In this document: piece by piece, positions 11,701 through 26,700 of the stretch
Numbering within the stretch: position 1 is the stretch's first letter
Layout of the letters: every line of letters begins with the position of its first letter
Assembly: GCA_008080765.1 (NCBI GenBank)
Contig: SHMU01000006.1
Span: forward strand, 1 to 47,102
Source of the DNA: Promethearchaeota archaeon
GTDB lineage: Archaea > Asgardarchaeota > Lokiarchaeia > Sigyniarchaeales > SOKP01
Direction of reading: 5' to 3'
Length of the DNA: 47,102 nt
The notes under the pieces: generated by a model
Database searches by the model: none
Seen by the model: the letters and a program-made list of their open reading frames with translations, nothing else
What the model was told of the DNA's origin: nothing
Translations under genes and position numbers: made by a program

Positions 11701-14700
11701 AATAGATAATTTAGGAGAATATTCTATTTGGAAATATATCTTTACTTCTGATTTTGAACTTCAGGTCGTCAGATATATGAATGCTCCTGAGGATTTAACG
11801 CCTACTGCCCTTCATATTAATTATATTATGAGTGCTTCAGAACCTTCTATTCTTTTAGGTGGAAGGATGGGAGACTCATATACTTCACAATTATTCCTTT
11901 ACGATTTTAATTTAAATTTCATAGAGATTATTTCAAATTATATTTTAGGTAAAATCTCACTGATTAAGTCAGAAACAATAAATGGAATAGACACTATCTT
12001 AGTAGGAATAGAGAGATTAGCGATAGGACAAATGGATATTATCTTAACATTCCATTATGATTACCTTTTACAAGAATGGATTAAATACCAGATTAGTGAT
12101 TTTGGGGACAGACAATTTAGACTCATAGATCTACTTGCAATTACCGAAGGGAATACTCAAAAGCTTATAATTGCTTCTAATAACGGTATTTTTACGACAC
12201 AAATAAATTTTAATACAGACATTCAAACGATTACTAGCCCCAAATTATTTGTTGTAGATACTTTCTCTAAATCGGAGCTTTCCTTAGATGGAACAAGATA
12301 TATCCAAGTAGAGTTATTTAATACTCCTATTGAGTCTATTAAAAACATTTTCTATAAAAAAGATGGAGCATGGACTCCTTTAGATTCGAGAAATTATGAA
12401 CACTCGAAATTTGAAGTAAAGCTATATTTAGACCAAGAAATTTACGATAATTTCGAAGAAATTAAAATCTATTACACCTTTATCTCATTTTCCCAAGAAG
12501 AGAAATCAATTATTGATCCTTCCTTTAATACTTTAGAGGGAATAGTAAATACACCTAGCATTCGAGCTTCAAGTATAATATATGATGAGTCTGAGTTACC
12601 ATTGCTATGGCTTAATCCCACTACTCCACTGGAAGGCACATCATCTACACAAGATTGGAAGCTTTTTTCTGATCTCTCCGATTGGAACTCACGGGGTATT
12701 AATTATCATTATAGTCCTTTGCTGAGTGGACCGGGCTCGTTTGCCGAATACCCATCAGTAGAAACAGAATGGACTGAAATAAGTAATAGCAACCCCTATG
12801 AATTATTTAAAACGAATGAACTTGAAAACTCTTTAATTAATTATGGGGATAATTATGATTCGGGGGAACTTTCTCAAGACCTACGAGGGTATGGTGACTT
12901 TGAAGAAAATAATTATATAGATGGAGTCTATTTATCAAATCCGTTACTTTCAGAAAGTTATGATTTTACAGAGCTTTACCAAGCTGGAATCCATAATGAA
13001 GAAGATAATTTAGATAATGTGTATAATTATTATGAAGGCTCACAAAAAATTATCGTACAAAATGAATTAATCGACTACAACCTATTAGCCGATTTATCAG
13101 ACACCAATATAATTTCTGCGGGAGAATTTCCGTCTTTTGATGTTTTATTTTCAGGTAAAGAATTTGCTAATAATTGGGATTTCGACGGGAGCGATGAGAT
13201 AGATAATGATAAAATAAAAAGTGTAGATTATCAATATTGGAGTACATCTTCTCCCGTTCCTCAAGCTACTGCAAATATTATAAGAGGTTATTCACAATCC
13301 ACGGATACTTATTATATGGAATCTGAATATGATGCAGATATTTTTGATTATTTAATAGATGTCTATCATGGAATAATTCTTACTTTTGATACCAATGTAG
13401 ATAGATTTGGAGAAGAGAAAATTAAAGATATTAATCTAAATATCAATTGGAGAGCATATATGAAGGAAGGCACAGCACCATCAAGTGGTGACATTAATTA
13501 TATACAAATTCTTAATCTTCAGTCAGAAGTATGGGAGACAATTGATTCAAATAATTATGATAGTACAAGTTATAGAGAAGATACTTTAAATCTTAAAGAT
13601 TTAATCTGTAATGGGAATATTGACAATATAGATGAATACATAGAAGATTCTACAGGAAAGGTAAAAATACGAATATTAAATAAAGGAAGAACTGTAGACA
13701 TTAATCCTGGATTAGCCACAGATTATTATTGGAATGCAAGAATCGATATTTTAAATCCAAACACATATATTTCCATAGAGCACAGCTATGATGATGTTCT
13801 TTATGAAGATAATACATTACTTCAAGATGCTTATGTAGTATCATGGTTTTACACAGCTACCAATTTTGGAAATGAACCTTATCTTGTTGTAGGAGATCAG
13901 CGTTTTGGATGGCCACCTGTTATACGATATTATTTATATACCTATTTACATGCAAATATATCTAGTTCTTACTTAACAGAAAGCTATGCTGAAAACCCTG
14001 ATTTATATTTATATTGCACCAGTTACGGGAGAGATGTTTGGCTTGCTCCAATGGACATGCTAAGGTTGTATAATACCACCGAATTTTATGAAAGTACAAT
14101 CACATGGAATAATAAACCCCCTTCCACAGGCATATTAGGAGATTATTATAATTATGAGGATCATACATGGATATCAATGGACCTACCACTTGATCAAGAA
14201 TACTTTTTACTTGAGCCTTCTTATACAGAATTAAAACAAGCTGAGTTTCACAGCACAGAACATAGTTGGAATAAACCCTATACTCGAAATTATATTAATA
14301 AATTTTTCCAGAACGATAATTATGTATATATGCAAACAGATGATTATCAAGAGCTTAGTCTTATATCTCCCACATTTGAGGATACTTATCTTGAAATGGG
14401 GGATTTCTTCATCCTAGATTTACAAACTAATCAAAATGATTTAAAACTAGAATTATTATATAATGGAGAAGTTCAAAAAGAGATTAGTGTATATGAGCAA
14501 AATGATTGGTATGAGCGCCAAACTAGGGGAGCCTATATTGATGAAGATGTAAAATTCAATCAAATAAAATTGATTGCTTCTTTGCAACCAACTGACTATG
14601 TAAAAATATTTAATATTGAAGCGGGGAGAGTGTATAAGTCTCCTAATATTCAAACTAAAGAGCTTGAGAGTGTATTAAATGATGAGGGGGATGAATATCT

Positions 14701-17700
14701 CTCCCTTTTCATGGCTACAGCAGGACAGAATTATGGCGTAGAGCTAACTCAAAACTTACCTATGACAGATAGAGAAGGGTTTGATTCGCTTCTCGTATCT
14801 TTTGATGCATCTATTTTTTCGCAATACTCACAATCCGATTTAGACTTGCCATTATCGGTTCAAATGTATAATTATAAAAGTGGAGAATGGGAGAGCATCC
14901 CAATATTCCCTGTTGTAACTAATTTAGCTGACACCCTTGCAGGTTATAATCAAGAACTTCTGGATTATTCCTTTTGGAGATGGAAAAAAGAAATAACCGA
15001 ATTTGGTTCTCTTTCTGGATTTAGACCAAGATGGACTTCAATTATCGAAAATGGCTATTTCGATCGTACGGGTATCATGGGGAGTGAGACAACCAATCAA
15101 GGGCAAATTTCTGTACTCAGCGATACGCAAGCTCCTTATCCACAACAAATTAGATGGACAAAAGATACAACAGAAGATGCAGATTGGCATGGAACTTGGG
15201 GTAATCGTGATATAATGGATCTTTCAGTTGGAGATACTTTTGTTTATTCTGGATATTACAAAACATCAAATACGGGAACGTGTGATACATTGCGGCTTGA
15301 TATGAGAATGACAAATTGGGATCGTATTTCAAATTATGAAGATATTAACCTTATTGAGGATGGACAATGGCATTATTTTGAGACGATTATAAGACCAAAT
15401 ATTAAATATTCAGGGGAAATAGTATGGCTATTTGAGTGGGGAGATGGGAGCGGAGGACATCTTGAATTGTGCGGGTTAACAGTTTCAAAAGAGAACTTAA
15501 ATACAATAAGTTTTGGCTCAACATTTCCCGCGTCTATTTCAGACTCAAAGTTATGGTTTGATAATACGGAATTTGATCCAACATTAGGAGCTTGCTTTCT
15601 TGATAATAGGCAACAGCAACCCCATAAACTCAATTCTTATTGGGCATATAAACATTATTCTGATTATGAAGGTTTTAGAACAAAAACTTTATACTATGAT
15701 TCGGATTATAACTCCCATAAATTTCAATTTTCACCTATAGAGATTGATCCTCATAATTTTTATACTTCAACCGAAGACTTTCCCGATGCTCAATCAATTG
15801 ACATGCAATTTTCTAAAGCAAATTTCTTTGATGATTTTATTAAAAATGGTCGGGAGATTAAGATCCGCTTAATTACTAATAAATTAGGTTCAGGAGAATA
15901 TATGTGTATTGGAGATTTTAAAACCCATACACTCACAAATAGCAGTTATTTGAATTACGATAATTTTGATTATGCTTATGATCTTGTTGAAACTACACGA
16001 TTTCCCGATAAGATCGATTTAAAAGAAGATGGAGTATATTTATATGGACAGAGCAGTTTTAATTTTGATACTCAGCAGAATCTAATCGAAAAATTTCAAA
16101 CTGATTTGAATTTCTACTTTGATTCTTATGATACGATTATGAAGCCTATTCTTCTTTATGAACCTATTCAATTATATGCGGGAGACGAGATTATTGTAAC
16201 ATGCAAGCCATTTACCTCTAATGATATTATTTTAAGTTTAGGTTCACCAAATTATCAGCAAGCATATCAACTGTTATTATTAGAAAATCAAAATAAAAAT
16301 TTCGAAACTCGAAAGATTAGACTTAATGTTCCTCAAGATATTTTGCTAGATTCAATAACATTTATGGGTCAGTTAGGAAGGAATGAATTTCTTAATATTT
16401 GTTCCGTCTCTATTATGGGTTTTGATAGAGATCCGAGAATAGATGCTTTCATAGAGAAAATAGATATGCGGAAAGTGGAGGTCATAGATGGTATCGAGGT
16501 TTCTGATAGTTCTTATGAAAATGCTGAAGAAACAGATTTACAATATTGGTCTATCAATTCTGAGTATAAATCTGAACATGAGCTTACAATAGAAACTTGG
16601 TTCTCTACCCTTTCTCCAGAACAATTATTAGATGCTAAAAAACTGCAAATTCGTTTAAATGCCTATTCTAACCAACTCCCATTAATTATGTTTTCTTATT
16701 CTTTTTGGAATTTTGGAACAGGTCGTTATGAAGTAATTACTCCAATTTTTGAAGAAGAAACGGGAGATGTACTATTTGAATTTGAAAGGGATATATTCAA
16801 TGAAAAGCTGTTTAATACTGAAAATAATACTTACATGCTCCAATTCAAAATCCAATGTAAGTGGAATCAACCGTTTAGCCTTAATATTGATTCTTTATAT
16901 GCTAATATAGTTGGTTTATGGAACAATGCTTATGATCTATATCAAGCAAAATTTGTATTTTCAAAAGTTCAGAGTGTTCAAAATGGACAAATAACATTAA
17001 TGTTAGATGATGATGTGTTTATAACATTAGATGATGAAGACCTACGACCTCCAGAGTGGGGTGAAAATGAAGTGGTATTCTATTATAATTCTAGCTCAGA
17101 ATTATGGAATATCTATGTTAACTATGATAAAACTATTCGCAGTACGACACCCCCAAATAAAACAATATATGATCCATTTCCAAAAATTCCAATACCTCGA
17201 ATTATTACAGATTATTCTCAAGATAATGATGGAATTATTTTTCATACAATTGATTCTCTTTTCTATAGAAGGATACAAAATGAGTATGATTTCGAGAGTT
17301 ATAAACATCTTATTGCTTGCTCTAGAAAGGAACATATAGATTTTAGGGATTTCGGAGACTCGAATATTATCACTCAGTCCAAGCATACTTTTACACAAGT
17401 AAGCTCAGATATTCGCGTTTTATACTCTTTCCAAGATGAGATGATTCCAGAAAATATTTTTTCATATAATTTAATTCCTGAATATATGGATAATGATACT
17501 CTAGATAACTTCTTTTTAAATAAACATGAATATTATGAAAATGTAATTCCTTTAACTAAATTTAATTTATTGGAGGCAGAATATCATAGTCCAATTAATA
17601 TCTTAGGTAAATCCTTTTTTGAAGCGGATTCACATTTAGATGCTTTAAAGCCTTCAAATGATACTTTATATTCTATGAATCCTTGTCTTTGGGGTTATTC

Positions 17701-20700
17701 GGTAAGCGAAGATTTAGATAATTTAGATATTGGTGCTACAAGTGGTTTAGATATTATCTCTGCAGAGAGAGAATGGTCATTTAATCTCCCTTCTGAGTAT
17801 GAAGAATATTATGATGATGAACAAGAACATAATGGTAGATGGCATCATGCTAATATTTATGCTGATATCTCGACTGGTGGGGGCCCCTTAACCCCACTGA
17901 CAGGTTATGCTCTTTTATCAGCAAGTTTAGATGTATGGGATTATGCAGTTGGGAGTTTTAAAACGGTCTCCACATGGGGAGTTATCCCTATGGTTACTCC
18001 TGATGGAATTCCTTATCCTATTATAGACTCGAAAGATGATGTAATGTATATCGATACATCATCATTAACAGATCCTATTGCAGATAATGGGCAAATGAAT
18101 TTTAGATTTACTTATATTGGAATGAAACAAGGTGATTGGATTACGATTTGGGCGGATTTCGGAGATTTTAAAATTGATCTTTATTTTGAAAGTCATTTAA
18201 ATGCTACGCTTGAATTTGAAGAAGATGTTTTAGATGGTGAAACAGATTATGCACTTTTCTTTTTAGGAAAGACAGATAGTTTTTCTCTCTCTAAACCAGA
18301 AGTACGCATAAAAAGAGAGGGGGAAGAGGCTTGGGAACGTGTATTTGAATTTACGGATGAATGGTCTTTGCACTCAGTCTATTCTTTAGATAACCCCACA
18401 GCTCTGAATATTTATTTTCCACATTATCCGTCTTATACACCATCTATTTCTCTCGATGACTTTTTTCTATTCAAGATGGATTCTATTTCAGAGAGTAATT
18501 TCTCTATTGATGATTGCAAATGTATTGAAATAGAATCTTCAAGAGCGAAAAATTATACTGGTATCGTGGGAAACGAGGATTCGGAAAATTATATGAGATT
18601 TTATAATGATCCCATTTTTGGAAATAATAACCTTGAATTCACTCTAAGAAATACAATTATCACTCCCACATTTGGGAGATCCGATGAAGTATTTACTGAT
18701 TTAGAATTAGATGATTTAAATTTAGATTTCCATCTATATACACAGAATTTCCCCAGTTCATCTGATTTTGTAGAGGGTTTTGATCCTACAAAATATGATA
18801 TTGATACATTAAATTATTCAGAGGGGAGATTCAAGCATAGTGCAATTGATGAGATACAAGTGCCTCTCATTACACCAATCCAGCTTACATTTGAAGAAGA
18901 TTTAGCACTTTTAAATGATGCAAGTCTTCAATTAGAGTTGGCACTATTCGAAGAGATTTCAATACAAAATAGAAAGTATAATGATGAATGGGGGTTAAGA
19001 CATAGATTAGTTTATTATAATCATAGCTCTGAATCGTGGGAAGATTTTGATGGAATAATTAATATAAATAGTAATGGCATTACAAGATCTGTATGGACTC
19101 CTGAAAATGAGGACTTATCAAATCCATTATATTATATCCAAGAACCAGATCTCAATTATTTTGTACCACTTTATGATACCAATGATATTTCTTTATTTAA
19201 TCCCTTCCTCCTTAAGAATTTGCATTCTGGAATTCTAAAGGATAATCAAATAAGCTTAGCATGGATTTCATATATTTTTCCTTATAATCTTAGTGAAAGA
19301 CCGTTTGAGCGGGAAAATTCAAGTATTCCTATTTTTATCTCTCAAGAAATAGATGTTAAGGAATGTGTACTCTTACAAGATTATATGCCCGTTGTATATT
19401 CTGAATCCACCTTTTCTTCTACACAAGAACTAAACGATGATTTTGAAATTCCCCTTAACATTTTAGAGCCAAAAGTAGGAGAAATCGTGAAGGTTATAGG
19501 TCACTATAGAACTATTGATGGTATCTTAGAAAATCATCCTATTTTTAATTATTATATTACTAATGATGGAAAGCTTTCCATTAAATTTTGCAATAAGCGT
19601 GATCTTTTTACCAATATTACTATTTATTATACTCCTTTAGTTAAGTTTAAACACGTTTCCGAAGGTTCAATAGAAAAATGGTATGCCCCAGAAAGTATTG
19701 GGTTATATTCATCACCTTACTTCATTACAAATGTTCAAGATTCTGAAAAAAGTTATGGCTCCGCAATCCATCCGAGTTTGCCAACTAATATTACATTTTC
19801 AGAAGATGATCAAGGACCATATATCATGTTTAAAAATGGAATTATACCTATTGATGATGTATATGGTGCGGTTCATTATGCAAAATATGATGAAGCTTAT
19901 ACATTCTCTCATCCTATAGAAGATTATATTCTTTGTCCCCATGAAATCCTTGAGAACCAAGATAATCTCATTGATGGAAAACTCTCTATTGACATTAAAG
20001 TAGGATTTAATGATGTGAAATATAGTGAATTAAGCCAAGTTGATGCCCAAGATTATCACATAAAAGTTCAATTGTATTTAAGGGATGAGAAGGGGCAAAC
20101 AACATATATAGGAAAGAAAAAATATTCGTTAAGCAGTGATTCATTAGACTTTTCTCTACATAGATTAAATATTTCATTAAGCTCATTTAATCTCATTGAA
20201 AAGGGGATGAGTCTTATTGCTCAAGCATTAACCAAAGACTTGAATAATGATTTATTGATAAAAGTATCTTCACAAATAGCAAATGTAAAGGTGAATGGTC
20301 CCCTATTTAGGGGATATTACGCTCAACAAATCATAAACAGCACATTCTCCGCTCAAACTACTAATGAACAGAAAAATTATAATGGATATTCAGTTACTCA
20401 AGATTATATTCAAGAATCTCAGCAAAATGTTGCGCTTACCTTCATTCAGCAAGGGAAATATACCTTTAACTCAGAATTATTGAAATACAATGAATTATTT
20501 GAATTAATTTCCTTAAAAGCGGGTAATATCCATGTGAATGAAAAGGATTATATATTCAATCAGGCAGAGCAGACTATTACTCTTTTAGGAAACTATTCAT
20601 CCTTTTCTGGAATCTTGCTAGCCAACATATCTTATCAAGCATTTCAATGGAAGCATAATCGAATATCCACCTTAGAACCGATTATAATTTCCTTCCCTAG

Positions 20701-23700
20701 TCAAAATTACATTGAGCAATATACAAAATATCTTGAATTTTGTATTGATTTTAATTCAATACCAGGATTCGAAGTATGGAATTTTGATCCTATTACAGGT
20801 GAACAAATTCTTACTCAAGAAGAGAAATCTGCAAACTTGTTATCTCTCTATTTATTCAACTTTGCTACTTATATATGGGATAAAGTAAATCCTATTATAT
20901 ATGAAGCGTATAATACTACTTTCTCCTATGTCCTTGATAGAAAAAACATACAATTTGAAAATTATTATAATAGAACGAGTGAAGGGTTTCAAGTAAAAGC
21001 AATTTTAGCTGTTGAAAGTGAAGAGGGAATTGAAGAGTATTTCTCTGTCTCTTCAAGTTTAGATATTAATGGTATCTCCGCTAATCTATATTATAATCTA
21101 CCTAAAACAGAGTATTACATGAATCCATCGGTTATGTTTGATATTGATGTATCAAAATATCTCAAAAATGAAGACAATATCCTTCAAGAGCTTACTATAA
21201 ACCTAAATTATCAATCAAACTTAGAGATGGCAGATGCATTAATGCAATATGCATTAATAGAAGAACAGTATAGCTTTTTCTTACAAGATAAGTATCTCCA
21301 TTTTACAGAATTCAATTTAACCGATGGGATCTCATTAACTTTGAGTAAAGAGCAATTAGAAGGTTTAGTTTTCCATTCTAAAGAGCATGATGCGTATTAC
21401 TTGCGGGGAAAATTGGAGTATGATTGGAATTGCATAATGGAAATGAATCTTCAGAATGTAAATGCTGAAATTACCGCTTCTCTCTCATTGAATTATTATG
21501 ATATGATTGCAAAGTATACATCTATTGATACCACACAAATCTCTACATTCAATTTAAACGGTGTGAATGCTAATAGTTATGAACTTCAAGAAATACAAGC
21601 ACCAAATTATGTTGAAAATGATGGAAGTATTCAAATGATGGAAGATGATTCCATTTCCGATATTGGTATTCTTGGTGGCTTTTTAAGAAACTCTCCTTCT
21701 AAACAGCGGTTAATGATAAAACAACAACTATATAATCGCTTTGAGGAAGCTCAAGAATATGAATCTCAAGATATTTTGATTGAGCAAAGATATAATGATT
21801 ATATATTACGATTTAACACACCAATTGGATATTTAAACTCTCCAACCATATCTTATGTCGCAAATAATCAAAATTTTATATTTACTACTTGCTATCAAGT
21901 AAAAAATGTAAGCTTTTATTATTTCAATGAATCAATATCTGAGTATTATTATCTTGATGAGTTTATTTCTGAGCAAAACGACCATGAACATTGGTCTTTA
22001 GAACTTATTAATATATCGGAATTAACGGGTATAGGGAATAATGAAACTTTACAAGTAAAAATTACACTCGAAGACTTTTTCGGAAACACTAATGATTACA
22101 TATTTAATTATACTACAGATTACGAAGCTCCACTTTTGCAGATATTCATAGGTGATGGTTCAGAAAGTTTCGAACATCCCTCAAATAATATCGCAACTCC
22201 TAGCATACCAATTATGTTTAACCATAATGAACTCCTTGATACAGTTAGCACACATCAATATCGAATTATTGATTTAACTACAGGGCTAAACACTGAATGG
22301 ATAGATTTTAAAATAGAAGATATAACTATAATCGGAAATTTGGCAAAAGAGCTTCCACAAAATTTTACAATAGAATATAAAGTAATTGATATATGCGGTA
22401 ATACTGCTATTAATAGTACTTATAATAATGATTATAGACAAATCTGTTATAGTTCTGAAATTGATATTGTTTGGAATGAAAATGATAATACTATAAATCT
22501 TAGCTCTCAAGAATTTAGTGAAAGAGAACTCACTTTCGAGGGAGACTTCGGAGGAATAGATACTCTTGATGTAAAAATTAATGGATTTCATTTCGGTTCT
22601 GCGGTGAAAATTTCGAGTGATAATATCTATTCTATAAATTTTGGTACAGAGAATACAATGAACACGATTATTGGATATTCAGATTCCTTGCTAAATTCTA
22701 AAATTTTTAGTAATAATAATCCAGCAAACCATTATTGTTGGGATACCAGAAGAGAGAATATGTTTGGAGTAACTAAACATGTACTCATTGATGGTGATCT
22801 CTATATTGTGAATCCCCTCACGGATAACAAAACTGTGGTGATGGATTTGAATTATTTATATGAAAGAGGATTTTCCTTACCAGAATTTGTGAATATTCAT
22901 GAAGCGTATTATTATAATAAGTCCGCAGATTACTCTAAGGAATCTATCAGTTTTGGACATTATTTAGTAGATAGAGATGGAAAAGTAGCTTTTCCTAAAA
23001 ATTCAATAATCCATTTATTATACAACGAATCTCAACATATTGCGGGGCAAAAAATATATTTTGATTATACATCCTCCCCATTTGCTGAAAGCTTAAGATT
23101 GTTAAATGCAGAAGGATTCTTCATAAATATCAGTATCCCTGCCCTTTATTATAGGCATACTACATTAGAAAAGCTCACAGTTTTGTTTAATGACATAATG
23201 GGAAATACCTATTCTAAGACTTTTTATGACCTTGATCTTCGAAAATATTTCATGGATACTGTGAAAGAACAATATGAGCATATTGTTTTCGGAATGGGGA
23301 AGATGATGAATCTTCAACTATTTATTGATATGAATGAACTTCGCCTTTCAAATCCTGACGCGGGTGGAGTGTTTGATTTAGCCCTTCTTGATTCGATATC
23401 CTTTCAAATAGCTGATAATAAACGATGGCCAACATCTTTTATGGAATATAATGAGGATTATAGTGTTTTGAATCTGCCTTATCAGAGGTTTGCTGTTCAT
23501 GATATTAGGTTATATAATTATCTTTCAGATATAGTTCACACGGATGAAGAGGGATTAGTGTCTTCAACAATAGAGTTAATCGCTTCTGAGAACTATAATT
23601 ATCACGCAAATGACCAAATAAAAATTGCTCGACAAGTCATCCCAATTACAGAACTTAAAATTTTCCATAATAGAGAAGAAATTACAGGACAAGAACAAAC

Positions 23701-26700
23701 CATACCTCAAGTTGAATACTCGGATAAAATAGAAATTTATTTCAAGTATAATCATTCAAATGAGCAAATACCTTTTGATGATATTTCTAATCCCTTACTT
23801 ACATTAATTAATAGAGATACTAATGAAATTATTTCCTTAAGTAATTGTTATTATATCACGAAATTTGATGAAATTTCTCCCGATGGTTATTATAAGGGAT
23901 ATTATTACGGGGAATTTGATCTTCCAAAACGCTTGGGAACCTATTCATTAAAAATCGGTTCGAATGGCACTCCAATTCAAGATTTTGTAATGGAAGAAAA
24001 AGAATTTGAAATAGAAGTGATTCAAGAGAAAGTTAGCAACATATATCTTGAAGATAATACTTTTGAACTTAATTATGGGGAAGACTCTCTTATCTTAGAG
24101 GGTTGCATCCTAGATAATGATAACACGCTGATGGAAGATGAAGTATATGAATATAAATGGGAAGAAGCATATGATGGGGAAACATCTCATATTCTAAACT
24201 TTCAATTCCCCTATGGCGATAGAAATTTTATTGATAAAAATCAGTTTATAATCTACTATTTAACCGAGAATCTAGAGAAGAAACCGCTTTATGTTAATTA
24301 TGAAGGAGAGTATTTCAAAAATAACAGCATTTTAGCTGAAAAAAATCCTCAAATTAATTTTGTTAATAACCAATTCATTTTAACAATCTATTGGAAAAAA
24401 GGAATGGAAGAGACAGCTTCCTTTATCAATTATGATACGAATCTTTTAGTTTCCTATAAACTTTTAAGGGGCAATCCCATCTCTCCTGTATCTTATAGTT
24501 CATTTGATACATCTGAACATAGTAATTTTGATAATCTCGTTAATGTCCCCTTTAAACAATATGATATGATTACTAATACATGGAAGAGTGAAGGAAATTT
24601 CATTGAAACCTTCCAAATCGAAAAGCAATTGATCGAAAAGGAAGTACAATATACATCTACTCCGCAAATAATTATTGAAGGTCCCAAATATGAAAATGGA
24701 GGAGAGAATATAACTTTAGGAATTACATATCTCCATTCAATCTCAATAAATAATTCTGAGACGATATTCTATAGAACTTTGGATAGCAGTAAATATAATT
24801 GGAGTATAGACGAAAATGGAAGGTTGATTATTGATTATCAAGATTTTAAAGCAGATGATACGCTTATAGTATCTTATCATAGTTATCATCCTGTTCTTCT
24901 TAGTCATCCCATAGCGGAAAATGATCCAAGTTCATATATAAAATCTCTTAATATATCTCGTATTAGTACGCAAAAAATAACGTATCAATTTAATTCAGCC
25001 GAATTTACAATTTCTGAGGATGGCTATCGTCTCTATTTCCATGATCTTTATAATTCCGTAATTAAAAATAATTTCTCTTTAACCGATAATTTTGAAATTT
25101 CTTATCATGCTCCATTTGACAAGAAAATTGATTTATCCAAGAATTTAATTTTGAGTTTATTAAATGAACAAGGAGAATATATCGCATTCGACACGGTTTC
25201 ATTAGATAGTTTGGGCTTCTTCAAATATGAAAATTCCTTTGATAAAAATGGATTAAATCTTCACTTGCAATATGGTACTACCATTAATACGCTAAGACTT
25301 TCCTACTTACCTTTAGAAATTAATAGACAATTATTAGATTATACACAAGATGAAGAACCGATCTATTCTCATCAGCAAGGTGTTTGGGAAAAATATATCC
25401 AAGTGGTTGCTGAAGGTACGAAAGCGAAGCTGAAATTAGTGAATTATGCAACACAAGATATGGTTGTCAGCCAATCATTTATTCGAGAAAGGCAGTATCA
25501 TTTCAATAAAAATCCCCTTGAAGCTCTTGAAGAAGGGCAAGAATATACTTCTTTAAGTTTTGATGTATTAGCAAAAGAAGATTATGAATTTACCTATAAA
25601 TTAACAGATTGGAATGATAATCCCCTTCAAGACGCAATTATTTGGATGCATATTGGATTTATGCCGAAAAGTAAAACGGGCTTTATAAATGAGAAGGCAG
25701 TGTTAGACGATGGAACACCTATTTATTATGAAAGTTTAGGAACGGAATTGCTAACTTCTATTGGACCTGGTGAAATGCCTAATAAGATGTTTAGCAGACC
25801 TTTAGTGTATCCAATCCAATATCCAAATACAGAAAAAAGTAATTATGGACCATTAATATGGGATTTTGCGAAGACGAATGAGTTTGGAGAAGTAACTTTT
25901 GATATTAGTTTTGATCATGATTATATTGAACAGTTTGCTGATATTTTTGGCACAATAGAAGGCATGAATTCAATAGAAGATATCGTTTTATACCATCGTG
26001 CGTTTTTGGCTCCATTTGAATGGAATAAAATGATTATTAATGATCCAAATCAGTTTGTAAGTTCTGCAAGCGGAAAAGTGTTTAATTCAACTGAATCAGT
26101 TCCAGAATATAATGAACAACAACAAATCTTAACAGATCCGACCTACGTTGAGGGTTTAATTAGAATTCACAAGGGAGATATTGCGTTAGGTGGAGGCGAT
26201 TATCTCTCATATAAATTACCTGATCTGACCATCTTTGAGCATTTAGAGGATCTTAGTTTTCCGATTTATGTAACTGAAGCAAATCCAATCCCAACTGATG
26301 TAAGCACTACATTAGAAGGGTTAACAAAAATATATGAAGCAACCGAATTAGAAGCAACTTCTAAAAACATTTTAGATGATGATTATAATTATCGAGTTCT
26401 CATTGATATTTTTAATCCTTCTGGAGAGAATGTTTTTGAGCATACTACTATGTATGATATTGAGAAGACAGCCAATGGTGGTAGAATAACCATCACCAAT
26501 GAAACTATGCGTCGCATTATTGAGCAACTTGGTTCAGGAATATCTACGATTAAGATTCAAGTAGCAGAATCAGAATATTATAAAGAGTCGCATCCAATAT
26601 ATATACCCCTTGAGATAGTACCCCCCAATTACCTGCGATTTGGGGAGAAAAATATGCACATTGATGTGATAAGTCCCTTTGTGTCTGCTTGGGGTACAGC

